64,000 nt of DNA from Bacteroidales bacterium (GTDB lineage: Bacteria > Bacteroidota > Bacteroidia > Bacteroidales > UBA932). The stretch covers positions 177,595-241,594 of the forward strand of contig JAGCVS010000010.1 of assembly GCA_017962235.1 (NCBI GenBank), given 5' to 3'. The notes beneath the pieces were generated by a model. The model saw only the letters and a list, made by a program, of their open reading frames with translations, was not told where the DNA came from and did no database searches. This document shows positions 28,063 through 35,433 of this stretch, in pieces (within the stretch, counting starts at the first letter, position 1; every line of letters begins with the position of its first letter). The translations under genes were made by a program, and so were the position numbers.

Positions 28063-28087
28063 ATTCTCCAATAACTTGTTGGAGAAT
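28063..28087. repeat. Perfect inverted repeat, 9-base arms
   Basis: ATTCTCCAA and TTGGAGAAT flank a 7-base loop. The right arm could also pair with a TCTCC just downstream, so two alternative hairpins are possible. No leader peptide or regulated gene follows closely. Confidence 0.6.
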
Positions 28088-28507
28088 CATATCTCCCAGA
28101 GCACTAATACTTTGTAATTTTGCGGCAAACCGCTCCGCGACAGCAATCAAAGATACTTTGCCCAAAACATTCTGTCTGCTACGCGAATTGTTTGCCGGGC
28201 AAAAGAAATCGAAGAAAGGCTTGCATCCTTAAGGAATGTGCCCTATATATGCAACAACGATTCCGTAGCTAATGACTACCGATTCGTTGCCAGAACGGGG
28301 AGTAATCATTTCGATTGCTCCCTGGACTTTTTATATAACTGTCTCAGATTATCCCCTTCCAGTATCCAGACTTCCTCTATTTGTTGTCCTTCAAAGACTC
28401 TTTGATGATGTGCCGATTCCGAGTGTGTTCGAGTGGGGGCCAATTCAGCAAAGGCGGTTGTCCCGTACGAGGAGCTAAAAGGTATACTTAAAAAGCGATT
28501 TCTTGCG

Positions 28508-28515
28508 TACCTTTG
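28508..28515 (+). promoter_or_regulatory. -7 box of the small phage-like ORF
   Basis: TACCTTTG fits TAnnTTTG and ends four bases before the GTG start, so the message may have almost no leader. Confidence 0.45.
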
Positions 28516-28519
28516 AGGT

Positions 28520-28714
28520 GTGGAACGTATTCAGTATACCGGGACGAATTTCGAGGAGATTAAGAGGTTTTGCGGAGAGCGGGTGATGGCGCCTTATTTC
28601 TGCATGGGGTTTTCTATGCTGACGGTGGAGACGGCAGAGGGGTGGGTCTCGGTGCACGAGGGGGATTACATCGAGAAAGATGCCATCGGAATTCTGTCTG
28701 TTTGTAAGGAGTGA
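28520..28714 (+). CDS. Small phage-like protein (PGDYG-like)
   Basis: The 64-residue protein begins at a GTG. It has the pattern of small proteins common in phage and conjugative-element genomes: YTGTNFEEIKRFCGERV, then a core containing MLTVETAEGWVSVHEGDYIEK. The tail resembles the PGDYG-type domain in which a GDYI turn precedes a short strand. No function is known for such proteins. It stands alone between the gene-poor island and a strong terminator, and may be a relic of an integrated element. No integrase or attachment repeats are visible nearby. Confidence 0.6.
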   Translation: MERIQYTGTNFEEIKRFCGERVMAPYFCMGFSMLTVETAEGWVSVHEGDYIEKDAIGILSVCKE

Positions 28715-28744
28715 TTACGACCTGAGATTAGGTCGTGTACATAG

Positions 28745-28773
28745 AAAAAGCAGGAGGGTTTCTCCTGCTTTTT
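28745..28773. terminator. Bidirectional intrinsic terminator
   Basis: A perfect 12-base-pair stem AAAAAGCAGGAG / CTCCTGCTTTTT encloses a 5-base loop, with A and T runs at the ends. It can terminate the small ORF on the plus strand and the SDR operon on the minus strand. Confidence 0.88.
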
Positions 28774-28783
28774 GTATATACGA

Positions 28784-28851
28784 TCGAGGTTTTTCTCCCT
28801 ACTTTTTCAAAATATCTCCCTACTTTTTGAGGTTTTTCTCCCTACTTTTTT
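28784..28851. repeat. Three direct repeats of CTCCCTACTTTTT
   Basis: Identical 13-base copies begin at 28795, 28816 and 28838, at 21- and 22-base spacing. Copies one and three are also both preceded by GAGGTTTTT. The array lies between the terminator and the end of the SDR gene. It may be a dispersed intergenic repeat family. It contains no ORF and lacks the size of a CRISPR. Confidence 0.8.
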
Positions 28852-28873
28852 GGTGAGAGGGGAATGCTGTCGC

Positions 28874-29692
28874 TTAGAACATCGCGCGCATCAAAGCGTC
28901 CCACCAGCGGTCGGGGAGGATGCGGTGGAAGAAGACGGCGATGTGGGAGCCGAAGCCGGTGCGGTAGCGGGTCTTGGGGCGGCGGGAGTTCACGGCGCGC
29001 GAGATGGCTTTGGAGATTACCAGGGGCGACGATATGAAGTTGCCGGTGTAGGCTTTGCGCATGGTGTCGGCCTGTTCGTTGGCGGTTTGCTGATATACGG
29101 TGCCCTTGGAGGATTCTACCAGATGGTCTGCGGCGATTATGCCCCAGTCGGTCTTGATGGCGCCCGGCTCGATGATGCTTACGTCGATGCCGAAGGGCTT
29201 CAGTTCTATCCTGAGGGCATCGCTGAGGGCTTCTACGGAGTATTTTGATACATGGTACCAGCCGCCGTACTGGAATACTGTTCTGCCGGCAACTGAGGCG
29301 AGGTTGATGATGCGGCCGCCACCCTGGGCGCGCATCTGCGGAATTACGAGTTTGGTGAGGGCGGCCAGGCCGAATACGTTTACTTCTATCTGGCGGCGGG
29401 CTTCTTCCATTGTGACGTTTTCAATTGCGCCAAAGTAGCCGTAGCCGGCGTTGTTAACGAGTACGTCTATGCGCCCTTCCGCCGCGATTACGGCGTTCAC
29501 GCCAGCCTCCATGGAGGCCTGGTCGGTAACATCCATTTTGAGGGCGGTTACGCCCAGCGGAGCCAGCGGTTCTATCTTTTCTACGCGGCGGGCGGCGCCA
29601 TACACTTTGTGACCCTGCTCCGCCAGCATCTTAGCGGTATTGAAGCCGATGCCGCTGCTGGCACCGGTAATGAGGATGACTTTTGAATCCAT
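28874..29692 (-). CDS. Short-chain dehydrogenase/reductase
   Basis: The 272-residue protein is a classical SDR oxidoreductase. The cofactor motif TGASSGIG is near the N-terminus, NNAGYGYFG follows near residue 85, and the catalytic Tyr-Lys pair is in YHVSKYS. A basic residue pair after strand 2 (GAARRVEK) suggests NADP(H). The substrate is unknown. It lies three bases downstream of pduL on the same strand and is probably cotranscribed. Confidence 0.88.
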   Translation of the reverse strand: MDSKVILITGASSGIGFNTAKMLAEQGHKVYGAARRVEKIEPLAPLGVTALKMDVTDQASMEAGVNAVIAAEGRIDVLVNNAGYGYFGAIENVTMEEARRQIEVNVFGLAALTKLVIPQMRAQGGGRIINLASVAGRTVFQYGGWYHVSKYSVEALSDALRIELKPFGIDVSIIEPGAIKTDWGIIAADHLVESSKGTVYQQTANEQADTMRKAYTGNFISSPLVISKAISRAVNSRRPKTRYRTGFGSHIAVFFHRILPDRWWDALMRAMF

Positions 29693-29695
29693 AGG

Positions 29696-30265
29696 CTAGG
29701 AGACGATTCTGCCGGTGATTTCTCCGCTGCAGGCGGCTGCGTTGGCCTCGTCGGTATCGATGTGCATGGCGAGGGCGTATTTGGGCGAAACGCGCACCAC
29801 GGTGTCGCCAAAGATTATCTTGCGGCCCGTTTCCTGCTCAACTTCTACGTTTACTATCTGGCCGTTATGCACGCCGAAGGCCTCTGCATCTTCAGGAGTC
29901 ATGTGCACGTGACGCTTGGCCACGATAACGCCTTCTGAGAGCTCTACTTCGCCGCAGGGACCGATGATTTTGCAGGGGGCGCTGCCGGCGACGTCGGCGC
30001 TTTCGCGCACGGGGGCGGTGATGCCCAGGGTGCGGGCATCGGTGAATGAAACTTCTACCTGATTCTCAGGACGTACCGGGCCCAGAATGGAGAACTTGAG
30101 GCTGGATTTGGGACCTACGACCTCAACTTTCTGGGGAGTGGCAAACTGGCCGGGCTGGGAGAGAGCCTTCTTGAATTCCAGCTGGAATCCTTTGCCAAAG
30201 AGTATTTCAAGAGTTTCCTGGGTAACATGCACGTGTCGTGCAGAAGTTTCAATGATGAAGTTCAT
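29696..30265 (-). CDS. pduL: Phosphate propanoyltransferase (PduL)
   Basis: PduL converts acyl-CoA plus phosphate to acyl-phosphate plus CoA, replacing Pta in some anaerobes. The 189-residue protein has two repeats with the zinc-binding histidine motifs SARHVHV near the start and KRHVHMTPEDAEAFG in the second half, and the usual C-terminal SPKYALAMHIDTDEANA. There is no N-terminal encapsulation helix and no shell-protein gene nearby, so it is probably a free cytoplasmic enzyme for acetate or propionate formation with a kinase elsewhere. It precedes the SDR by three bases. Confidence 0.92.
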   Translation of the reverse strand: MNFIIETSARHVHVTQETLEILFGKGFQLEFKKALSQPGQFATPQKVEVVGPKSSLKFSILGPVRPENQVEVSFTDARTLGITAPVRESADVAGSAPCKIIGPCGEVELSEGVIVAKRHVHMTPEDAEAFGVHNGQIVNVEVEQETGRKIIFGDTVVRVSPKYALAMHIDTDEANAAACSGEITGRIVS

Positions 30266-30286
30266 ATCAGTTTTTGTTTATATAGT

Positions 30287-32428
30287 CTAGAATGGATATC
30301 CGATACCGAGGTGCACTGCAAAGCCGTCATTTGACCAGCGCTCTTCTGCGGTGAGCCACTTCTGGCGGGCGGGGTCATATGCCTTTACGCCAAGGTCCAC
30401 ACGTATCAGCAGCAGGCCAAAGTCCAGACGGGCGCCAAGACCCCAGTCCATAGCGATGGATTTAGGCAAGTTCTCTGCCTTGAACACGGAGAGTTCATAT
30501 TCGTCGTCTGAGAAACCGGGCCGCTTGGGGAGGTTCCAGATGTTGCCGATATCGGTGAACAGGGCGCCGTCCAGCTTCCAGAACAGGGGGAAGCGCAGCT
30601 CCAGGTTGGCCTCCAGTCGCATGTCGCCCACCTGGTTGTAGATGTAGAAGGTGTCGTCAAGCTGGGCAAGGCCGGGGCCAATGGTGCGGGATTGCCAGCC
30701 GCGCATGGAGTTGGCGCCGCCGGCATAGAACATCTGCTCCATAGGCATGGAGAACAGGGAGTTGCCGTAAGCGTAACCGGCACCTGCCAGCAGCCTGGTG
30801 GCCAGCGCCATCTTGCCTTCCCGGCCAAAGCGGAGGGTGCTCACGGCACTCACCTGGGCCCTGATGTACTGCGCGTACTGGATGCCCCAGATAAGGTGCT
30901 GTCCGCGCCGGTTCTCTTCAAAGAGGGGGTTGAGGCTGCTGAGCGCCAGACCGGAGGAGGAGACGTCGCCTCGGAAGTAGAAGTAGCTTACCTTGGGGTT
31001 GACGTTGGTGTTGGTGGTGTAATATACCGATGCGTTGGAGCCTAGGTCAAAGTGGTTCTGATACAGGTACTGCAGATAGCTGCTGTTCAGGTTGGCGTAA
31101 AACTCCTGGTCTACGTCGTAAATCTTGATGATGCTGAGCTGGGGCACGTGCACCGCGAAGCGGAGGTTGCGTGAGGGACTCCAGCTGTAGCCGTATGAAC
31201 TCGAAAGGATGTTGCGGGTGTATTCCGGCCGGTTCTGGTAGTTGTATGCCAGCGATATCTCGGTGGCGGGCAGAGTGGTGGTGCGGCTCTTGATGAACGG
31301 GAGCAGCAGCAGTCTGGGGAACTTGATACCGGTGGTGATTGCAAACTCGTTGCTATGGGCGGAATCCTTGAGCTTGAACTGGAAGTTGCCGCGGAAACCA
31401 AGGCTGAGCACCTCGCCTCCGCCGAACAGGTTGAGGTGGTTGTAGGTGAGCGAAGGGGTGAGGCCAATCAACCCGGAGGAGTTGGTGGAGGCGTCCATGT
31501 TCACCTCAAAGTTCTGCATCTTGGCGGGGGTGAGCGCTATCACGCAGTCTATATCGCCCGTGGTGTCTATCGGTGTGAGGCTGATGTTAACGGTGTTGAA
31601 TATCCGGTTGCCGGAGAAGCGCTGATAGGTGGTGGTGATGAGCTCTTCGCTGTATGTCATCCCGCTCTCTATCAGGTTGATGTCGTCCAGAAAAGACTGC
31701 TTTACCCGCATGTTGGGCGGCATGGAATAGCTCACGTTGCGTATGGTGTGCTTCTTGAGCGGCTTGGCCATCAGCGGCGATTCGTTGCGGGTGTAGTTGC
31801 GCATCTCCACCTTGAGCAGGGCGGAGTCGGGCACCGACAAGGTGTCGGCAAAGTTGAAGAGGTAGTTCTTGGTTACGCCGTAGTATCCCTGGCTGCGCAG
31901 CAGGCTGGAGAAACGGGTTGCCTCAGCCTCCAGGCTCTCTTCGGAGAGCATCTGCCCTTCGTGCAGGGTGTGGTTCAGAGAATCGGCATAAAAGATGTCC
32001 CGGATAACGGGGTCCGCAAATGAATACTCTATCTTCTTTACGGGATATTGCTTGCCCAGAGTAACGTTATAGTTAACGGCGGCCTTGTTGCCCTTGATAG
32101 TGACGGATGTGTCTATGCGGGAGTTGTAGTAGCCGCGGTATTCCAGGTGGCGGAGCATGCCGCTCACACTGGGACCGATGGTGCTCCTGTCAAACACAAT
32201 CGGGTCGGCAAAAGGGGAGTAGATCCCTATGAAGCTGGGGGTCTCGCTCTGTTTGATGTAGGCAGAAAGGTCGCTTTTGGGATAGGTGCGGGAGTTCTCG
32301 AACACTATGTTGTTCTTGTCCAGCATGTATTCTCCCTCCGGGACGCGGGAGGTGGTGGAGCACGCCACCGCCACCAGAGCCGCCGCTGCGGCCGCCAGAG
32401 CTGAGAATATGCCGATACGCCTAGCCAT
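30287..32428 (-). CDS. tamL: TamL-like outer-membrane Omp85 lipoprotein
   Basis: In Bacteroidetes this Omp85 protein replaces TamA and works with TamB in envelope assembly. The chosen start MARRIGIFSALAAAAAALVA leads to a lipobox ending at C23 (AVACSTTS), followed by VPEGEYMLDKNN, as in TamL. POTRA-like repeats fill residues 30 to about 330. The C-terminal half is a beta-barrel with MRGWQSRTIGPG, the Omp85 lid-loop type motif, ending at the outer-membrane-type VHLGIGYPF. No tamB follows within the window. A TrmH-family gene diverges from it, an arrangement common in the group as I recall. Confidence 0.85.
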   Translation of the reverse strand: MARRIGIFSALAAAAAALVAVACSTTSRVPEGEYMLDKNNIVFENSRTYPKSDLSAYIKQSETPSFIGIYSPFADPIVFDRSTIGPSVSGMLRHLEYRGYYNSRIDTSVTIKGNKAAVNYNVTLGKQYPVKKIEYSFADPVIRDIFYADSLNHTLHEGQMLSEESLEAEATRFSSLLRSQGYYGVTKNYLFNFADTLSVPDSALLKVEMRNYTRNESPLMAKPLKKHTIRNVSYSMPPNMRVKQSFLDDINLIESGMTYSEELITTTYQRFSGNRIFNTVNISLTPIDTTGDIDCVIALTPAKMQNFEVNMDASTNSSGLIGLTPSLTYNHLNLFGGGEVLSLGFRGNFQFKLKDSAHSNEFAITTGIKFPRLLLLPFIKSRTTTLPATEISLAYNYQNRPEYTRNILSSSYGYSWSPSRNLRFAVHVPQLSIIKIYDVDQEFYANLNSSYLQYLYQNHFDLGSNASVYYTTNTNVNPKVSYFYFRGDVSSSGLALSSLNPLFEENRRGQHLIWGIQYAQYIRAQVSAVSTLRFGREGKMALATRLLAGAGYAYGNSLFSMPMEQMFYAGGANSMRGWQSRTIGPGLAQLDDTFYIYNQVGDMRLEANLELRFPLFWKLDGALFTDIGNIWNLPKRPGFSDDEYELSVFKAENLPKSIAMDWGLGARLDFGLLLIRVDLGVKAYDPARQKWLTAEERWSNDGFAVHLGIGYPF

Positions 32429-32453
32429 ATAATCCAAATTATGCAAATTTAAT

Positions 32454-32461
32454 TATTTTTG
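32454..32461 (+). promoter_or_regulatory. -7 box of the TrmH-family gene
   Basis: TATTTTTG fits TAnnTTTG and ends three bases before the ATG at 32465, suggesting a leaderless or near-leaderless transcript. Confidence 0.45.
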
Positions 32462-32464
32462 TGT

Positions 32465-33184
32465 ATGATTTCAAAGGCAGATATAAAAAGGATACGCGCG
32501 CTGCACGATAAAAAGCAGCGGCTTTCTGAAAGACTGTTCCTGGTTGAGGGGGAGAAGATGGTGGCAGAGGCGCTTGAAAGCGGCTTTGAAGTGGTAGAGG
32601 TCTATCGTACAGACGATATCGGCGAGGAGGCGATGGAACGCATTTCCCAGCTCAGTTCGCCCTCTCCGGCGCTGGCCGTGGTGCGGATGCCGGCGGAGCC
32701 TTCGGCCTCTGAGATCGATGCGCTGATAGCGTCACGGCCGCTGTGCCTGGCGCTGGACTGCGTGCGCGACCCGGGCAATCTGGGCACCATTGTGCGCATC
32801 GCCGACTGGTTCGGCATCGACGCCGTGTTTGCATCGCGCGACACCGTGGAACTCTTCAATCCAAAGACGGTGCAGGCCACCATGGGGGCTATTTTCCGCC
32901 GCAGGGTGATTTATTGCGACCTGCCGGCGGTGGCTGCCCAGTTTGCGGCGGCGGGGATGCCGGTATACGGCACCTTCCTGGACGGGAAGGACATCTACCG
33001 CGAGGATTTGTCTTCCAGCGGCCTGATTGTGATGGGTTCCGAATCGAACGGTATAGGTGCAGAAATGGCGGAACGTGTCACCTCAAGGCTCTACATTCCG
33101 CCATATCCGCGCGAAAGTGCCGGCAGTGAATCGCTCAACGTGGCCATCGCCACCGCCGTTACCTGCGCGCTGTTCCGCAGATAA
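32465..33184 (+). CDS. TrmH/SpoU-family RNA methyltransferase
   Basis: The 239-residue protein has an N-terminal RNA-binding part (KRIRALHDKKQRLSERLFLVEGEK) and a SPOUT methylase domain with the three motifs of the family: RDPGNLGTIVRIADWFG, then LIVMGSESNGIG, then ESLNVAIATAV at the knot. It should 2'-O-methylate rRNA or tRNA using SAM; the exact site cannot be told. I chose the ATG; a TTG two codons upstream lies inside the promoter box. It converges with the CDF gene with no gap. Confidence 0.92.
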   Translation: MISKADIKRIRALHDKKQRLSERLFLVEGEKMVAEALESGFEVVEVYRTDDIGEEAMERISQLSSPSPALAVVRMPAEPSASEIDALIASRPLCLALDCVRDPGNLGTIVRIADWFGIDAVFASRDTVELFNPKTVQATMGAIFRRRVIYCDLPAVAAQFAAAGMPVYGTFLDGKDIYREDLSSSGLIVMGSESNGIGAEMAERVTSRLYIPPYPRESAGSESLNVAIATAVTCALFRR

Positions 33185-34087
33185 TCATTCTTGCTTCTTG
33201 CTGCCCGATATGGGCTCCATGTGAATCGTAACCAGCGTCTCCTTACCGAAGCGCTCCTTTATCTTGTGCTCTATCTGGGTCACCCGTTCGTGGGCGTCGT
33301 GCAGGGTGCGGCTGCCGTCCATGCGCACGTGCGCCTCTATGGCGATGCGGTTACCGATGCGGCGGGTGCGCAGGTTGTGCGGCTCGCTCACATCGGGGAA
33401 TGAGTGGATTATATCCTCAATCTCCTTCTCAGTCTCTGCCGGCAGCGATTCGTCTGTGAGTTCTCCGGTGCTGGTGCGCAGCAGTTCCCACGCAACCTTA
33501 ACAAGCATCGCCCCCACAACTATGGAGGCCAGCGGGTCCAGCACCGCCCACTTCTGACCCAGCAGCAGCGCGCCGCCGATACCTATGGCGGCCCCGATTG
33601 AAGAGAGGGCGTCGCTGCGATGATGCCATGCGTTGGCCACCACCGCGGCGGAGTTGAGCGCCTTGCCGCGCGCCACCGTATATCTGTACAGGATCTCTTT
33701 AACCACGATGGAGATAAGCGCTGCCCACAGCGCCAGCTTGCCCGGCATCACCAGCGTCTCGCCGCCCAGCCAGTGTGCGAACTTGACCGAGCCGGAGACT
33801 ATGATGCCGATGGCGGCCGCCACCAGCGCGAGTGACACGAACAAGGTGGCCAGCGTCTCAAACTTGCCGTGGCCATAGTCGTGCGATGTGTCCTGCGGTC
33901 TGGCTCCGATGCGGATGAACACCAGCACAATCAGGTCGGTGACAAAATCGGAGAGGGAATGCACCGCATCTGCCGTCATCGCGGCGCTGTGCGCCAGTAT
34001 ACCAGCCACAAACTTGAATACAGTGAGCGCCAGGTTGCCGGCGCTCCCCAGCAGCGTTACCAGTGTCAGTTCCTCTTTCCGTTCCAT
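33185..34087 (-). CDS. Cation diffusion facilitator (CDF) transporter
   Basis: The 300-residue protein has six membrane helices and a cytoplasmic C-terminal domain. The metal-site motifs are DAVHSLSDFVTD in helix 2 and NAWHHRSDALSS in helix 5, as in zinc, iron or manganese exporters of the FieF type. The C-terminal domain contains EAHVRMDGSRTLHDAHE. Metal specificity is not certain. It is the third gene of a leftward run behind the Fe-S membrane protein and the Tat-type reductase, so a role in iron handling is an attractive guess. Confidence 0.92.
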   Translation of the reverse strand: MERKEELTLVTLLGSAGNLALTVFKFVAGILAHSAAMTADAVHSLSDFVTDLIVLVFIRIGARPQDTSHDYGHGKFETLATLFVSLALVAAAIGIIVSGSVKFAHWLGGETLVMPGKLALWAALISIVVKEILYRYTVARGKALNSAAVVANAWHHRSDALSSIGAAIGIGGALLLGQKWAVLDPLASIVVGAMLVKVAWELLRTSTGELTDESLPAETEKEIEDIIHSFPDVSEPHNLRTRRIGNRIAIEAHVRMDGSRTLHDAHERVTQIEHKIKERFGKETLVTIHMEPISGSKKQE

Positions 34088-34099
34088 CTTTCTGCGCTA

Positions 34100-35428
34100 T
34101 TACAGGGTGTCTTGTTTGAGTCTCTCTACGTAGTGGTTTATTCGCTGCAGTTCGTCGGGGATGTTTATGCTCTGTGGGCAGTGTTGCAGGCACTCTTTGC
34201 AGCCTATGCAGTGGTCGGCCTGGCGGATGCTCTCCATGGCCCGGTCGTAGCTCACCAGGAAGGCCCGTTTCAGCTTTTTGTAGTCTTTCTGTGCGGCCGT
34301 CTGGGGATACAAGCCGGTGGCTACGGATTCGTTGTAATGACGCAAAATGCCAGGGATGTCCACGCCCCAGGGGCACGGCATGCAGTAGTTGCAATAGTTG
34401 CAGTTAACCAGCGGATATTCCTCCATCCATTTGGCCATCCTCTCCAGAAAGTCCAGTTCCTCTTCATTGAGCGGCTTGAAGTCAGAGAAGGTCTCCAGAT
34501 TGTCCAGCAGCGGGTCCATGGCAGACATGCCGCTCAGGATGCAGAGCACGCGCGGGTAGCTGCCGCAGAAGCGGAATGCCCACGATGCCACTGATCTGTC
34601 CGGTTCGCGCTCTTTCATCTGCTTAGCGATTCCGTCCGGCACGCTGGCCAGTCGGCCGCCCAGCAGCGGCTCCATGATTACGATGGGGATCTCGCGCTTG
34701 TCCAGCTCTTCATAGAGGTAATCTGCGTTCACGTTGCGGCTGGGGTCGGCGTGGGTCCAGTCCTTGTAGTTCATCTGGATCTGGCAGAAATCCCAGTGAA
34801 CCTCGCCGCTGTCGTGCATCTGCAAGAAGTGGTCGAACATCTCCTTTATGCCGTGGAAAGAGAAGCCCAGGTTGCGGATGTGGCCCGCCTCCCGCTCTGC
34901 CTTTACAAAGTCCAGGATGCCGTTGTCTATATAGCGCGCCTTGAACGACTCCATGTTGCGGCCGATGTTGTGCAGCAAATAATAGTCAAAGTAATCTGTG
35001 TTGAGCTGCTTTAGAGAGTCCCGGTACAGGGCTATCGAAGCTTCTTTGTCGGAAATCCTGAAGTTGGAGAGCTTGGTGGCCAGGAAATAGCTGCTGCGCG
35101 GATACTTGGCCAGGGCTATGCCGGCCGCCTTCTCCGACTGTCCCTGCAGATAGGCGGGGGAGGTGTCAAAGTAATTGATGCCGTGGGCCATGGCATAGTC
35201 CACCAGTTCGTTTACCGCCTCCTGGTCTATGACCTGTCCGCCATCCTTGTCTATCATGGGCCAGCGCATGCAGCCGTATCCAAGCAGCGATACCTTGTCG
35301 CCGTTGGTGGGGTTGATGCGGTATTCCATCCCGCCTTTTGCTGACTCACTGTCTTTGCCGGGTTTTGTCTTGGTTGCGGCTCCAATTGCCGCCACACCCG
35401 ATATCTTTATGAATTCTCTTCTGTCCAT
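34100..35428 (-). CDS. Tat-type aldo/keto reductase with C-terminal 2x[4Fe-4S]
   Basis: The 442-residue protein opens with MDRREFIKISGVAAIGAA, a twin-arginine export signal. The barrel follows with FDTSPAY, LATKLS and FDYYLLHN motifs, then CNYCNYCMPCPWGVDIPG and CIGCKECLQHCP cluster motifs. The arrangement is that of the cytoplasmic paralogue near 4 kb plus a signal, so this copy is likely folded with its cofactors and exported to the periplasm or anchored there. It begins five bases after the NapH/NapG-like gene and probably exchanges electrons with it. The substrate is unknown. Confidence 0.87.
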   Translation of the reverse strand: MDRREFIKISGVAAIGAATKTKPGKDSESAKGGMEYRINPTNGDKVSLLGYGCMRWPMIDKDGGQVIDQEAVNELVDYAMAHGINYFDTSPAYLQGQSEKAAGIALAKYPRSSYFLATKLSNFRISDKEASIALYRDSLKQLNTDYFDYYLLHNIGRNMESFKARYIDNGILDFVKAEREAGHIRNLGFSFHGIKEMFDHFLQMHDSGEVHWDFCQIQMNYKDWTHADPSRNVNADYLYEELDKREIPIVIMEPLLGGRLASVPDGIAKQMKEREPDRSVASWAFRFCGSYPRVLCILSGMSAMDPLLDNLETFSDFKPLNEEELDFLERMAKWMEEYPLVNCNYCNYCMPCPWGVDIPGILRHYNESVATGLYPQTAAQKDYKKLKRAFLVSYDRAMESIRQADHCIGCKECLQHCPQSINIPDELQRINHYVERLKQDTL

Positions 35429-35433
35429 GGCGA

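Larger units (their letters stand above)
27978..28519. other. Gene-poor island downstream of carB
   Basis: These 542 bases hold two inverted repeats near the carB end and no convincing gene. One frame is open for 95 codons (28118-28405) without any ATG. Its translation includes RYFAQNILSATRIVCR and VANDYRFVARTGSNHFDC, which I do not recognise. Another short open stretch ends with VVPYEELKGILKKRFLAYL just before the next gene. These may be remnants of a decayed gene broken by frameshifts. Base composition is visibly less GC-rich than the flanking genes. A weak 68-codon ATG frame at 28272 is not supported. Confidence 0.4.

Noticed and set aside
28272..28478. A 68-codon ATG frame in the gene-poor island
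   Set aside because: No domain, atypical composition, and overlap with other equally open frames; likely chance.
28784..28851. Triple repeat considered as a CRISPR array
   Set aside because: Units are 13 bases with 8-9 base gaps, far below CRISPR size, and there are no cas genes in the window.
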